The translations under genes were made by a program, and so were the position numbers. The notes below the pieces were generated by a model. The model made no database searches. It was not told where the DNA came from and was given only the letters and a program-made list of their open reading frames with translations. From assembly GCF_902635505.1 (NCBI RefSeq), contig NC_045430.1, forward strand, positions 25,283,064 to 25,347,063: 64,000 nt of DNA. Reading direction: 5' to 3'. The stretch comes from Sarcophilus harrisii (lineage: Eukaryota; Chordata; Mammalia; Dasyuromorphia; Dasyuridae). Shown piece after piece: positions 58,966 through 64,000 of the stretch (the first letter of the stretch is position 1; the number at the start of each line of letters is the position of its first letter).

Positions 58966-59924
58966 CTTAAACATATGCAGGAAATGAATAATGAACTAAA
59001 CTCAGATTTGAGGAGAAATAAATCATACAATGCTGCATCTGGGAAATTGTGCAGTGTTTTCAATGGTCCCCACTGCAAAAGCTCATCTCTTTAACACTGT
59101 TATCTTTCTGATCTGTTGTGGCCCAAACCTGTGATTTCATTGGTTTCAGAAAATCCCTGAGGAGGAAACACTCCCCACCAATATAAATCAACAACTGTTC
59201 TATACTTTTCAGAGAGCTTAAATGTGGGGCATTTAAGGTTTGAGTGACTACCGAATCACAAAGTTAATGCCCAGGTAATGCTGGCTTCCCATCCCCTAAG
59301 CCTCTGCTGCCTCATATGTTAGTATGATACAGATCTTCAAATTATGAAACATTCTAATATTAGGAGCATCAAATTTCCAGATGACAAAAAAGACAACAGA
59401 AAGATTCAAGATGAGTATAAACAGGTTACAGATGACTTTGTGCACAAAGCATGAAATAAAAAGCATTCTCAAGTGGTTCATAAACTTAAAAAAATTTTTT
59501 GATAACTTCTGATATTTCACTATAACTACTTTCCTTTGTATTCCCATGACTTGTACTTTATGCATCTAAAAGTAGGATCTTAAGAAAGAATCTAGAACTT
59601 TGAGAGACAGCAGAAGCGTTCCAGGACACAAATGAATATACAGAACTCCTGATTCTATTTGCAGAATATGCTAAGAGTTGATCAAGATGGAAGGACACAG
59701 AAGGTTGAAATCTGCTCCAGGGAAGGGATCTGCCACACCAAAGAAGCAATGAATTACACTAGTAAATTATATTCATTGTGCTGGAAATTATGCATAATTT
59801 AGTTACCTTCTGAAAAGGCAGGATATAAAAGAGTCCAGAAGGGTCCTTTATTTCATCTATTTGATTGGCTGTAAAGGTTTTGAGCCTTGCTGTTTTTGAC
59901 CGGAACTGACAATTCGGAATAACA
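28971..59924 (-). CDS. ACTR6: ACTR6 / ARP6, actin-related protein 6 (partial: first coding exon absent)
   Basis: Ten exons on the - strand with canonical splice sites (59924-59807, 57215-57147, 55567-55444, 52744-52609, 52313-52257, 50917-50819, 50730-50652, 47103-46932, 33502-33364, 29100-28971) join in phase to encode 373 residues and the stop. They match human ACTR6 from [18 protein letters not shown] to CEEKFDI nearly residue for residue. The human protein has 396 residues, so exactly the first 23 are missing; their exon should lie past 64,000. ACTR6 is a nuclear actin-fold subunit of the SRCAP complex that exchanges H2A.Z into nucleosomes, working with YL1/VPS72 and ZNHIT1. Actin-fold signatures visible are [15 protein letters not shown] (phosphate-2 loop region) and [14 protein letters not shown]. 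The frame is intact, so the gene is expected to be functional. Confidence 0.96.
29552..30522 (+). mobile_element. L1 3' end (about 970 bp)
   Basis: GGGGATGTGGGAAAGCTGGG, ACATTGTTGGTGGAATTGTG, GTTACTACTGGGCTTATATC, GTTTGTGGCAGCCCTCTTTG and AGAATATTATTGTTCTATAA give the L1 ORF2 end and 3'UTR, ending at AAAATAAAATACTATTAAAA. A possible duplication is ATATAAATGA (left) with ACATAAATGA (right). It lies in the ACTR6 intron between exons 10 and 11, opposite in sense. Confidence 0.88.
30600..30890 (+). mobile_element. Decayed SINE-like segment (tentative)
   Basis: TTAGGAGCATTTGGGTTCCT and the terminal (AAAAT)n-rich tail at 30,832-30,852 suggest a SINE head and tail, but the middle is too diverged to be certain. 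Confidence 0.35.
31010..31165 (+). mobile_element. Marsupial SINE (MIR-linked type)
   Basis: CTTTGTGACTCTGGGCAAGG TC, GGACTCTCTCAGCTGCAAAA and ACTAGAATTTCCCTTTAACA ATGACATCATAGA follow a SINE common in marsupials. Confidence 0.65.
31480..31675 (+). mobile_element. MIR-type SINE
   Basis: GCAGCCTCAGTCCCCTCCTC TGTACAAAGATGGAACTGGA CC is a MIR core with its 3' part. Confidence 0.65.
31940..32895 (+). mobile_element. L1 3' end, older copy
   Basis: CTGATAAATGGTCAAAGAAT, GAAATGCAAATTAAAGC, GATGTGCAAAAAGTGGAATG and GGAACTCAAAATTTTTAAAA follow L1 to its end. A second similar tail (AAATTGTTTTTACATATAAT TGAG) appears at 33,072 beyond a MIR-like SINE. Confidence 0.8.
32896..33066 (+). mobile_element. 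MIR-type SINE between two L1 tails
   Basis: GACAATATGGCATAATGAAT AGGGTTCTGGACTCAGAA and CATTTAACCTCTTCCAGTTT are the head and centre of a SINE. Confidence 0.65.
33364..33502 (-). CDS. ACTR6: ACTR6 exon 10
   Basis: The acceptor is TTTTTTCTTCACAAG and the donor GAAAA|GTAAGT. Encodes [20 protein letters not shown] then [20 protein letters not shown] and VVLPE. It holds the actin-fold LTGG adenosine-side motif. Its acceptor lies only 46 bases from an inserted LTR at 33548. Confidence 0.96.
33548..33873 (+). mobile_element. ERV2 (class II) 5' LTR, 326 bp
   Basis: It starts TGTAACGGGCTG and ends GGTCCCCACA (TG...CA). A TATA-like GGTATATAGAG lies near 33,681 and AATAAA near 33,797. It is followed two bases later by a primer-binding site. 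It sits antisense to ACTR6, 46 bases from the exon 10 acceptor. Confidence 0.85.
33874..37820 (+). mobile_element. ERV2 internal region, fossil (gag start recognisable)
   Basis: From 34,010 an open segment resembles a betaretrovirus-type Gag matrix (MA) domain ([48 protein letters not shown]). The stretch beyond should be the rest of gag and possibly pol, but it is degenerate with many breaks and no further domain was identified. No matching 3' LTR was found by eye. Consensus quality appears poor from about 34,300 on, so age cannot be judged. Confidence 0.7.
33876..33892 (+). other. Retroviral primer-binding site, tRNA-Lys type
   Basis: TGGCATCCAACATGTGG lies just after the LTR end and resembles the lysine-tRNA primer site TGGCGCCCAACGTGGGG used by class II elements. 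Confidence 0.8.
37825..41500 (-). mobile_element. L1, 3'UTR and ORF2 region, antisense
   Basis: From a T-run at 37,825 the sequence follows marsupial L1 in reverse: AACATTATCCCTTGCACCC, CATTTTGGACATACAGGTCC, CCATTTATCAATTGAGAATG, TCCATCTGGTCCTGGGGATT and TTTATTTATTAGTTCAATAG. It is interrupted at 39,316-39,810 by another L1 in the opposite direction. Many one- to three-base losses relative to the familiar consensus fit poor sequence quality. Confidence 0.85.
39316..39810 (+). mobile_element. L1 3' end nested inside the antisense L1
   Basis: ATTACTGTTCTGTGAAATGA, CAGTTCTGATGGACCAGGGC, AATTGTACAATATTTCAGAG and the terminal AAAAAAAGGATATTAAAA follow L1 3'UTR in sense. Flanks AAATTTTGGACCTTTTTT (39298-39315) and AATTTTGACCTTTTTTTT (39811-39828) are near-identical, consistent with a target-site duplication in host-L1 sequence. 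Confidence 0.88.
41501..44900. other. Aberrant T/G-rich tract, probable low-quality consensus
   Basis: Very high T, and later T+G, content on the + strand with abnormal homopolymers. 41,500-42,400 may still be L1 in reverse, since it continues without a boundary from ORF2. 43,000-44,000 could be the reverse of an L1 5' end, but nothing is recognisable. Phe-rich or Gly/Trp-rich open frames here are compositional. Ordinary sequence resumes at about 44,890. Confidence 0.6.
45349..45473 (-). mobile_element. Marsupial tRNA-derived SINE
   Basis: GCTGAGACAATTGGAGTTAA, GACTTGCCCAGGGTCACACA GCTAGGAAG and CTCTATCCACTGCGCCACTT AGCTGCCCC. Sense relative to ACTR6. Confidence 0.95.
45780..46700 (-). mobile_element. 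L1 ORF2 fragment, antisense, carrying a SINE
   Basis: TCTAATACAATATTAAATAA TAGTGG, TTTTCTGCATCTATTGATAT, TATTCATTAGGGAGATTGGC C and GTAAATCCATCTGGCCCTAA follow L1 reverse transcriptase sequence in reverse. It is the same region as 40,300-41,000 but with ordinary sequence quality. Confidence 0.9.
45978..46113 (-). mobile_element. Marsupial SINE inserted in the L1
   Basis: TTTTGAGGCAACTGGGGTTA AGTGACTTGCCC through CCACTGAGTCATCTAGCT. CTAGTGTT occurs on both sides (about 45,960 and 46,121), consistent with duplication of L1 target sequence (consensus CAAGTGTTTTTA). Confidence 0.9.
46932..47103 (-). CDS. ACTR6: ACTR6 exon 9
   Basis: The acceptor is CTTTTTTTTAG and the donor CGAAG|GTACAG. Encodes [20 protein letters not shown], then [20 protein letters not shown] and [17 protein letters not shown]. 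An alternative AG five bases downstream (CCAAG) would break the frame, so 47103 is the better start. Confidence 0.95.
47345..47382. repeat. (TTTC)n and poly-T
   Basis: TTTC units run into T17, adjoining the reverse tail of the next SINE. Confidence 0.9.
47382..47515 (-). mobile_element. Marsupial tRNA-derived SINE
   Basis: GCTGAGGCAATTGGGGTTAA GTGACTTGTCC through CTCTATCCACTGCACCACCT AGCTGCC. Its poly-A tail lies at 47,366-47,382 (as T). It sits 230 bases upstream of ACTR6 exon 9. Confidence 0.95.
47720..48430 (+). mobile_element. L1 ORF1-type region (HAL1-like) relic
   Basis: A coiled-coil-like translation ([20 protein letters not shown]) is followed by GGAATTTTACCACCAAATTC CAGAGCTCCCAG and GCAATTCAAATATTGTGGAG CC. 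This is the L1 ORF1 / HAL1 layout in sense, broken. Confidence 0.65.
48690..49560 (+). mobile_element. L1 3' end
   Basis: CAAGTGATGAATGGCCAAAG GATAC, CGCTCTAAATTGCAATTGAT, CCATCTGTACAAAAATATTT ATAGCAG and CAGAGAGAGAGCTGATGAA. Diverged 3' end. With the ORF1-type piece just upstream it may be one internally deleted element. Confidence 0.8.
49500..49612 (+). mobile_element. SINE fragment
   Basis: GATCCTGAGTTCAAATGAGA GTCTCAGAC, then TAATCTTGGGAAAGTCATTT AACCCCAGCTGCCTC. Middle of a tRNA/MIR SINE. Confidence 0.7.
50178..50324 (-). mobile_element. Marsupial tRNA-derived SINE
   Basis: GAGGCAACTGGGGTTAAGTG ACTTGCCCAGAGTCGC through CTGTCCACTGTGCCACCTAG CTGCCCC, with its tail as T19 at 50,167. Confidence 0.95.
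50652..50730 (-). CDS. ACTR6: ACTR6 exon 8
   Basis: A 79-nt exon with acceptor CTTTTTTCAG and donor TGTAAG|GTAATT. Encodes [20 protein letters not shown] then KKGFCK, ending on a codon boundary. Confidence 0.95.
50819..50917 (-). CDS. ACTR6: ACTR6 exon 7
   Basis: A 99-nt exon with acceptor TTATTTGCAG and donor GCAAA|GTATGC. Encodes [20 protein letters not shown] then [12 protein letters not shown]; human has R where this copy has K in DFYKD. Confidence 0.95.
51000..52250. other. ACTR6 intron 6, unassigned
   Basis: AT-rich. A weak MIR-like patch (AAACTATAGTGGAGGCAGGG ... GAGGAAACTGAAGC) lies at 51,195-51,275. Nothing else is recognised. Confidence 0.4.
52257..52313 (-). CDS. ACTR6: ACTR6 exon 6
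   Basis: A 57-nt exon with acceptor CCTCTTTAG and donor TTACAG|GTAAGA. Encodes [18 protein letters not shown] with split Arg codons on both sides. Confidence 0.95.
52609..52744 (-). CDS. ACTR6: ACTR6 exon 5
   Basis: The acceptor is TTTATTGTAG and the donor TTCG|GTGAGT. Encodes the A-G-G-L-S-A junction, then [39 protein letters not shown] and the start of Arg. It contains the actin-fold nucleotide-proximal VDSGYS motif and the basic SKKKKE loop typical of ARP6. Confidence 0.96.
52750..54035. other. ACTR6 intron 4, unassigned with an A20 run
   Basis: 53,041-53,600 has balanced composition and ends in A20 (53,580-53,599), which could mark a retroposed transcript, but no source gene or flanking duplication was identified. 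The open frame at 53,605-53,922 has no recognisable domain. Confidence 0.3.
54040..54330 (+). repeat. Polypurine (GA-rich) tract, about 290 bp
   Basis: Almost exclusively A and G on the + strand (AGGGAAAGAGAAAAAAAGGA, AGAGAGAGAAATAAGAGACA) with a few C and T. The reverse open frames rich in Ser/Phe/Leu follow from composition. Potential H-DNA former. Confidence 0.9.
54335..55440. other. ACTR6 intron 4, distal part
   Basis: Contains MIR-like patches at 54,660-54,760 (GCTAGATTCAGATCCTGTTT ... CTCCACTTGTAAACTG) and 54,780-54,900 (TGAGCTCTAAAATGGACTGA). The rest is unassigned. Confidence 0.4.
55444..55567 (-). CDS. ACTR6: ACTR6 exon 4
   Basis: The acceptor is ATTCTTACAG and the donor AAATG|GTGAGT. 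Encodes [20 protein letters not shown], then [20 protein letters not shown] and N plus one base. It differs from the human protein at a few residues only (for example V for L in VDFVD). Confidence 0.96.
55570..57146. other. ACTR6 intron 3
   Basis: Includes a GC-richer unassigned block (55,780-56,300) without a recognisable product, an L2 3' end (56,338-56,440) and a MIR-like patch (56,660-56,770). Confidence 0.4.
56338..56440 (+). mobile_element. L2 LINE 3' end
   Basis: CCTGAGAGCAGAGACTTAGT TTTT, then GGCACAGCGCTTGGCACAAT GTAGAAACTTAATAAA. Confidence 0.75.
57147..57215 (-). CDS. ACTR6: ACTR6 exon 3
   Basis: A 69-nt, phase 0/0 exon with acceptor TTCTTCAAG and donor TATCAG|GTAAAA. Encodes [20 protein letters not shown] then MYQ, as in human ACTR6. 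Confidence 0.96.
57280..57960. mobile_element. CR1/L3-type LINE relic
   Basis: CAAACAACATACATTTATTA AGAAAC followed by a purine-rich part with GGAGATGTGGCATTTGAGAT, ACTTCTGGGAGGCAAAG and ATGAATGGGTAATCTAATTT, following L3. A TACTAGTAG-type short repeat sits at 57,370-57,412. Confidence 0.5.
57961..59100. other. ACTR6 intron 2, unassigned
   Basis: A purine-leaning block at 57,960-58,440 may continue the CR1/L3 relic. The remainder is AT-rich with an (AC)n microsatellite. Confidence 0.35.
58925..58962. repeat. (AC)n microsatellite
   Basis: About 19 uninterrupted AC units. Confidence 0.97.
59105..59285 (-). mobile_element. Marsupial SINE (MIR-linked type), antisense
   Basis: CCCAAACCTGTGATTTCATT GG, AACACTCCCCACCAATATAA ATCAACAACTG and CAGAGAGCTTAAATG follow in reverse the same SINE type as at 31,010. 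Confidence 0.65.
59807..59924 (-). CDS. ACTR6: ACTR6 exon 2
   Basis: On the - strand the acceptor is CTTCAACAG and the donor CAGAAG|GTAACT. One base completes a Ser codon, then [20 protein letters not shown] and [19 protein letters not shown]. This is the first ACTR6 coding exon inside the window. Confidence 0.95.
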
Positions 59925-60285
59925 CTGTTGAAGGAAAAAAAAACCAGAAACTCCTTTAGATGTGAAGGCCTAGAAAATTTTAGGAAAACATGTTTCTTCC
60001 TACAAATTCCCCATCCCACCCCTATAATGGAAAATTTTGATAATAAGCATTCTGTTTGCATTTTTTCCAGTTTTTCCTCTAGATTTTATTACTTGTGGTA
60101 AAAGGGCCAACAAAGACCTGGCTAATGAGTAAAGCATTCACACTGGGAAAGGTAGATATATAGGGGGAGATCAGATTAGGAAGGGTTAAACAGGGGATCT
60201 AGGATTTCATTCAGGAGGCTCTTCAGTTGGGACATATAATAATACTCATAATTGAAAAATAACATGGAACTAATCTACAATAAAA

Positions 60286-60649
60286 CTTCTTAAACTGTGG
60301 GTTGTGACCCCACAGAGTCACATGAATGTAAAGGCTGTAAAAAATTTGCTAATAGGAAAAAGTTTCTGAATGCTCTACATCCTTCAACGTCAAGTATTTC
60401 ATCAAGATTTAATTCTTTATGTAAAAATAAACAAGCACATCCATCTCATTAATATGCAAGTTTGCTTTCATCTTTAATATATGGTAAAATTATATGTATA
60501 CCAAAGAACTGTTTCAAAATCAAATTTCTTTATGATTTATTATCAATAAATGTTTGATTTGTTTACCCATTTTATAATACTTATATACCTGGAGTCATAT
60601 AAAAATTTCTTGGGCAAAAAGGGGTAATAAGTGGAAAAAGTTTAAGAAG
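60286..60649. mobile_element. hAT-like DNA transposon relic
   Basis: The left end CTTCTTAAACTGTGGGTTG and the reverse complement of the right end (CTTCTTAAACTTTTTCCAC) form terminal inverted repeats. The interior shares ATGATTTATTATCAATAAAT GTTTGATTTG with 26,998-27,195. Non-autonomous; no transposase seen. Confidence 0.7.
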
Positions 60650-60812
60650 CTCTTTTCTACATGAATTAGACACAGCAGCCCAGGTTAATAGCACAATGCC
60701 TGTCATCAATCACTTCTGATCCAAAGAGCCAGATGGTAAGAACATGCCCTAGATGTCTACTCTGGCATAAGGTTCTATCACTGTTGAGAAACAAAATGTA
60801 TTGAAGAACTGC

Positions 60813-61376
60813 TGTGGTGGTTTTCTTGGAGGCAGCCTTAGTCACAGTTGAAATAATTACTCCATTATCGCAGCCAGCTGGTAAAAATGCAAACGTTTAT
60901 TTCTCCTTCCAAATTAGCCTGGTTAGTTGAGGCCTATCTCTCTGCCTGGCTCCAAGAGATCTTGCAGCTTTGTCCTTGGCTTCTGCCTCTGCTTTCTTCA
61001 GCCTCCAGCCAGCACCAAGTTGGAAGATGCAATGAATCTCTCTGTACCTCCAGTCAGTCCCACCAGAAGAAGTAAGTTCAAGCTTCAAAAGCTCCCTATA
61101 TTTATGTGATCTCCCAAAGGTTAACTCCACCTTCTGGAGGGAGAGGGATTCTGAGTTATCTCCCAGAGTGCTCTCTGGGGAAGTGTGAATTCAGACTAAG
61201 CCCTACACATGTGAACTCCATTGAGTACTTAGATACTTATGAGCTCTCTAAAGGTGTGAACACAAGCATTGTTTCCATCAGTTGTACTTAGTACCTAGTT
61301 CAAGTTCTGGCCCAAAATATCTCTTTCTAAGATCAAATCAACTCCAATGTCTTAACACTTTGTAAAGATTCCAACA
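60813..61376 (-). mobile_element. Solitary LTR of an endogenous retrovirus, about 564 bp
   Basis: Begins TG and ends CA. Read on the - strand, it has a TATA-like CATAAATATAGGG (about 61,105) followed about 200 bases later by AATAAA (about 60,901), the LTR order. Flanks AACTGC (60807-60812) and AACTGT (61377-61382) resemble a 6-bp target duplication, the size used by class II elements. No internal sequence is attached. Family name not determined. Confidence 0.65.
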
Positions 61377-61439
61377 AACTGTGAAAAGTATTATTGGCCA
61401 AAAACTAGATATATAAGCTGTGGACAACTATTACTAGGT

Positions 61440-61695
61440 CAGAAAGCCCAGAGAGGAAGCAAAGCGCTGATCCAGCCCCTCTCTTGTCCAAAACCTATGG
61501 TTCACAAACACTTTCAAAGTGAAGCCCAAACTTCCTAGTCAAAGACTGAAAACCTTCCACAACTTACCATGGCAGCTTCATCTCTGATTTCTCCCCTCAG
61601 CTACCTGGGGCTCTGCCTGCAATACCTTCCTGCCCCCTGTCTGCCTACCCTCTGATGACATCCCTTCAATGACACTCCAAAACACCGGGAGATAC
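61440..61695 (+). mobile_element. L2 LINE fragment
   Basis: GTGAAGCCCAAACTTCCTAG, CCTTCCACAACTTACCATGG, CTCCCCTCAGCTACCTGGGG C and CAATACCTTCCTGCCCCC match the L2 3' half. Confidence 0.7.
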
Positions 61696-62121
61696 TTATA
61701 GAGACTCTTAAGATGTGCAAAGTTGTTTCACATCTTTACACTTGATATTCATGATGATCCTATGGGAAGCATACAGGTGCCATCAACCAAGACCACGAAA
61801 GAGCTTAATCTCCCTGTATCACTTCACATTTGCCCATGGTTACACTTAGCAAGGGCTAAGTGCTGGATTAAAAATCAAGATTTCTGCTCAAAGCTTTCCT
61901 GTTTTCCTATGCCAAAAGTAATTATTCTCTCTTTTGTTTTCTCATGGCATCTTGCATAAAACACTTTTATAGAGCTTTTCTGTCCTGTATTATATGCATT
62001 TATGTACATCTCATGATTCTACATACTTTAAGGAGCTCCTGTATTTTTATATGCCTATAGGGTCTTGTACATAGTATATGATCAAATGTTTATAATAGAA
62101 AGAATGCATGTGAGGGGTATT
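61696..62121. other. ACTR6 intron 1, mixed old repeats
   Basis: A MIR-like patch at 61,735-61,880 (TTCACATTTGCCCATGGTTA CAC) and an L2-tail-like end at 62,050-62,090. Nothing else is recognised. Confidence 0.35.
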
Positions 62122-62138
62122 AAGATTTCTACATTTTA

Positions 62139-62783
62139 TGTTTGTAGAAGTCCCTTTTCTAGTGGCTAGAAACTAGAAACTGAGTGGAGGCCCACCAGAT
62201 GGGGAATGACTGAATAAATTATGGTATATAAATGTTATTGAATATCATTGTTCTCTAAGAAATGACCGGAAGGATGATTTCAGAGAGACCTGAAGAGACT
62301 TATATGAACTGACGCTAAGTGAAATGAGCAGAACCAGATCATTATACATGACAACAAGAAGATTATATGATGAAAGTGGCTCTTGCCAACAGTGAGTTGA
62401 TTGAGGTCAATTCCAATGATCTTATGATGGAGAGAGTCATCTGCACCCAGAGAAAAGACTGTGGGAACTGAATGTGGATCACAACATAGCATTTTCAGTC
62501 TTTTTGTTGCTGTTTGCTTACATTTTGTTTTCTTTCTCATTTTTTTCCTTTTTGATCTGATTTTTCTTGTGCGGCATGATAACTGCATAAATATATTTAT
62601 ATATATTGAATTTAACATATTTTTAAACACGTTCAACATATATTGGATTACTTGCCATCTAGGAGAGGGTGTGGGGGAGAAAAGGAAGAAAACTTGGAAC
62701 ACAAGGTTTTGTAAGGGTCAATGTTGAAAAATTAGCTATGCATATGTTTTGAAATTTAAAAGCTTGAATAAAAAATTTTTTTA
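62139..62783 (+). mobile_element. 5'-truncated L1 with a 17-bp target duplication
   Basis: CTAGTGGCTAGAAACTAGAA ACTGAG, GACGCTAAGTGAAATGAGCA GAACCAG, CTTTTTGATCTGATTTTTCT TGTGC and a short A/T tail. AAGATTTCTACATTTTA (62122-62138) recurs as AAGATTTCTAAATTTTA (62784-62800) with one mismatch. Confidence 0.92.
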
Positions 62784-62864
62784 AAGATTTCTAAATTTTA
62801 AACTGTTTTCCAAGACTTAAAAAATTCACAGTAGCTTCAAAAATTACTATCAATCAGCACACAT

Positions 62865-63000
62865 CTATTATTATGCACATATTATGTATCAGGAATCGAA
62901 AGACACTGGGAATACAAATACAAAAATAAAACAATTCCTACTGAAAAGAAATTAGCATTCTTAGAGAATAGAGGTAGCAACAAAACATATTGCTAACAGA
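62865..63000 (+). mobile_element. CR1/L3 fragment
   Basis: CAGCACACATCTATTATTAT GCACATATTATG ... GACACTGGGAATACAAATAC is the L3 segment. Confidence 0.55.
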
Positions 63001-63194
63001 ATTTTCTATCTTTAAGGCTACCGTTGCCTTTATATAATAAAAACACATTTTCCAATTTTAGTAATTTGTATTTATGAAGCACATTAACACGAACACATTT
63101 AATGTTCACCACAACTTCTTGAGGTAGGCGGATAATAATTTGTAATTATTAACCGCTTCGCAAAGCACTTTGAAAACATTACATTGAATAGAAA

Positions 63195-63300
63195 ATAATA
63201 AGCTACTTGACAGCAGGGGCTGTTCATGCCGGTCTCTGTATTCCCATCAGCCTAGCACCTAGCAAGGCTGATTTAATAAATGCTTCTTGCCTGAATGATT
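63195..63300 (+). mobile_element. L2 LINE 3' end
   Basis: TACTTGACAGCAGGGGCTGT TC, CATCAGCCTAGCACCTAGC and TTTAATAAATGCTTCTTGCC TGAATGATTGGA. Confidence 0.8.
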
Positions 63301-63412
63301 GGAAGACACAAAAACGAGTTAACAGTCTTTGTGTCACACAGAAAAAACCCCAGCATCCCCTCCAGAAGCTTTCTTAGTTTTATACTTGTATCATTACCAC
63401 CTGCCACTGGAG

Positions 63413-63500
63413 AATCTTTCATTCTCCAGGAGGATGCTTGTAAACTATAAGGTAAAAATCTTTCATTCTCCAGGAAGATGTTTGTAAACTAAGGCAAAAG
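63413..63500 (+). repeat. 44-bp tandem duplication
   Basis: AATCTTTCATTCTCCAGGAG begins a unit at 63413-63456 that recurs at 63457-63500 with several substitutions (GCTTG/GTTTG, TATAAGG/TAAGGCA). Confidence 0.88.
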
Positions 63501-64000
63501 CATCAGAGCTGGTAAAGAACTCAGCAAACACATAATCCACCATTCTGAAAAGACTATGAAGCTCCCTAGGCAAAGCCACACGGGGAAGCTGGGATGTCAG
63601 AGTAAGAGATTTGCACGCGGCAACCCCGTTCTCCAAAAGGTGCCATTTGGGTAATTTTGCCCCAGAGGCTGCGCGGGGCATCACAGGAAACGGCACTGAA
63701 GAGCCTGGAGTCTAAAAAGCAGCAATTATTAAACGCTTACTGTATGCAGAGCGAAGAATATAAAATAAAGACAATACACATCATCCTTGCCCATCAAGCT
63801 CACTCTTAACGGAAGGAAACAACCGTCGCACAAGAGCTATAAAAGTAACCTTAATTAGACAGGGGCATAAGGAAGTAAGAATGAACAGCGAAACATACTG
63901 GAGGCTCAACGTGAGCAGAGGCTCCAAGGAAGCAGCCGGTGGAAGGCAAAGGGGACATTCAGAGAAAAGGCAAAGAATCTGGAGGGGAATCGTCCCAGAG
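63501..64000. other. ACTR6 intron 1 toward the promoter; L3 fragment
   Basis: 63,715-63,850 resembles the CR1/L3 segment (AATTATTAAACGCTTACTGT ATGC). CpGs are slightly more frequent here than in the rest of the intron, perhaps approaching the ACTR6 promoter. The first ACTR6 exon (MTTLVLDNGAYNAK in mammals) was looked for and not found. Confidence 0.4.

Noticed and set aside
63463-63696. 77-codon - strand frame near the right edge, considered as ACTR6 exon 1 or another gene start
   Set aside because: It does not encode the expected MTTLVLDNGAYNAK sequence, and it covers part of a tandem duplication.

Overview
This window is vertebrate nuclear DNA and almost certainly marsupial. Genes are split into short exons with GT/AG introns. 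The repeats include many tRNA/MIR-type SINEs of the kind abundant in metatherians, several marsupial-type L1 lineages, and older L2, CR1/L3 and hAT relics. I cannot name the species.

Three host genes are present or implied. At the left, a CpG-rich block (about 1,000-1,960) looks like a shared divergent promoter. To its right, DEPDC4 runs on the + strand with nine coding exons between 1,803 and 24,745. They join without a break into 543 codons with a DEP domain near the N terminus. To its left, a splice donor on the - strand (1,544-1,545) and the known mammalian gene order suggest the non-coding first exon of SCYL2. ACTR6 (ARP6, a subunit of the SRCAP chromatin-remodelling complex) lies on the - strand with ten coding exons between 59,924 and 28,971. 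They encode 373 residues and the stop. The exon for the first ~23 residues is not in the window and should lie beyond 64,000. DEPDC4 and ACTR6 converge tail to tail across about 3.7 kb.

Region by region: 1-1,000 is presumed SCYL2 intron 1 and includes a degenerate tandem duplication. 1,000-2,000 is the CpG promoter with a G-quadruplex motif. 2,000-24,745 is DEPDC4 with LINE- and SINE-filled introns, a 666-bp unassigned insertion and a hAT-like MITE carrying a long (TA)n run. 24,746-28,490 is intergenic. 28,490-64,000 is ACTR6.

The large ACTR6 intron between 33,503 and 46,931 holds the oddest sequence. An ERV2 (class II, betaretrovirus-like) LTR with a lysine-type primer site and gag start begins 46 bases from the splice acceptor. 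It is followed by an antisense L1 that carries a second L1 inside it. The stretch from about 34,300 to 44,900 has abnormal homopolymers and base composition and probably reflects poor consensus sequence rather than biology. I did not find a convincing new biological system. The most useful observations are the gene models, the nested insertions with visible target-site duplications, and the suspect tract.
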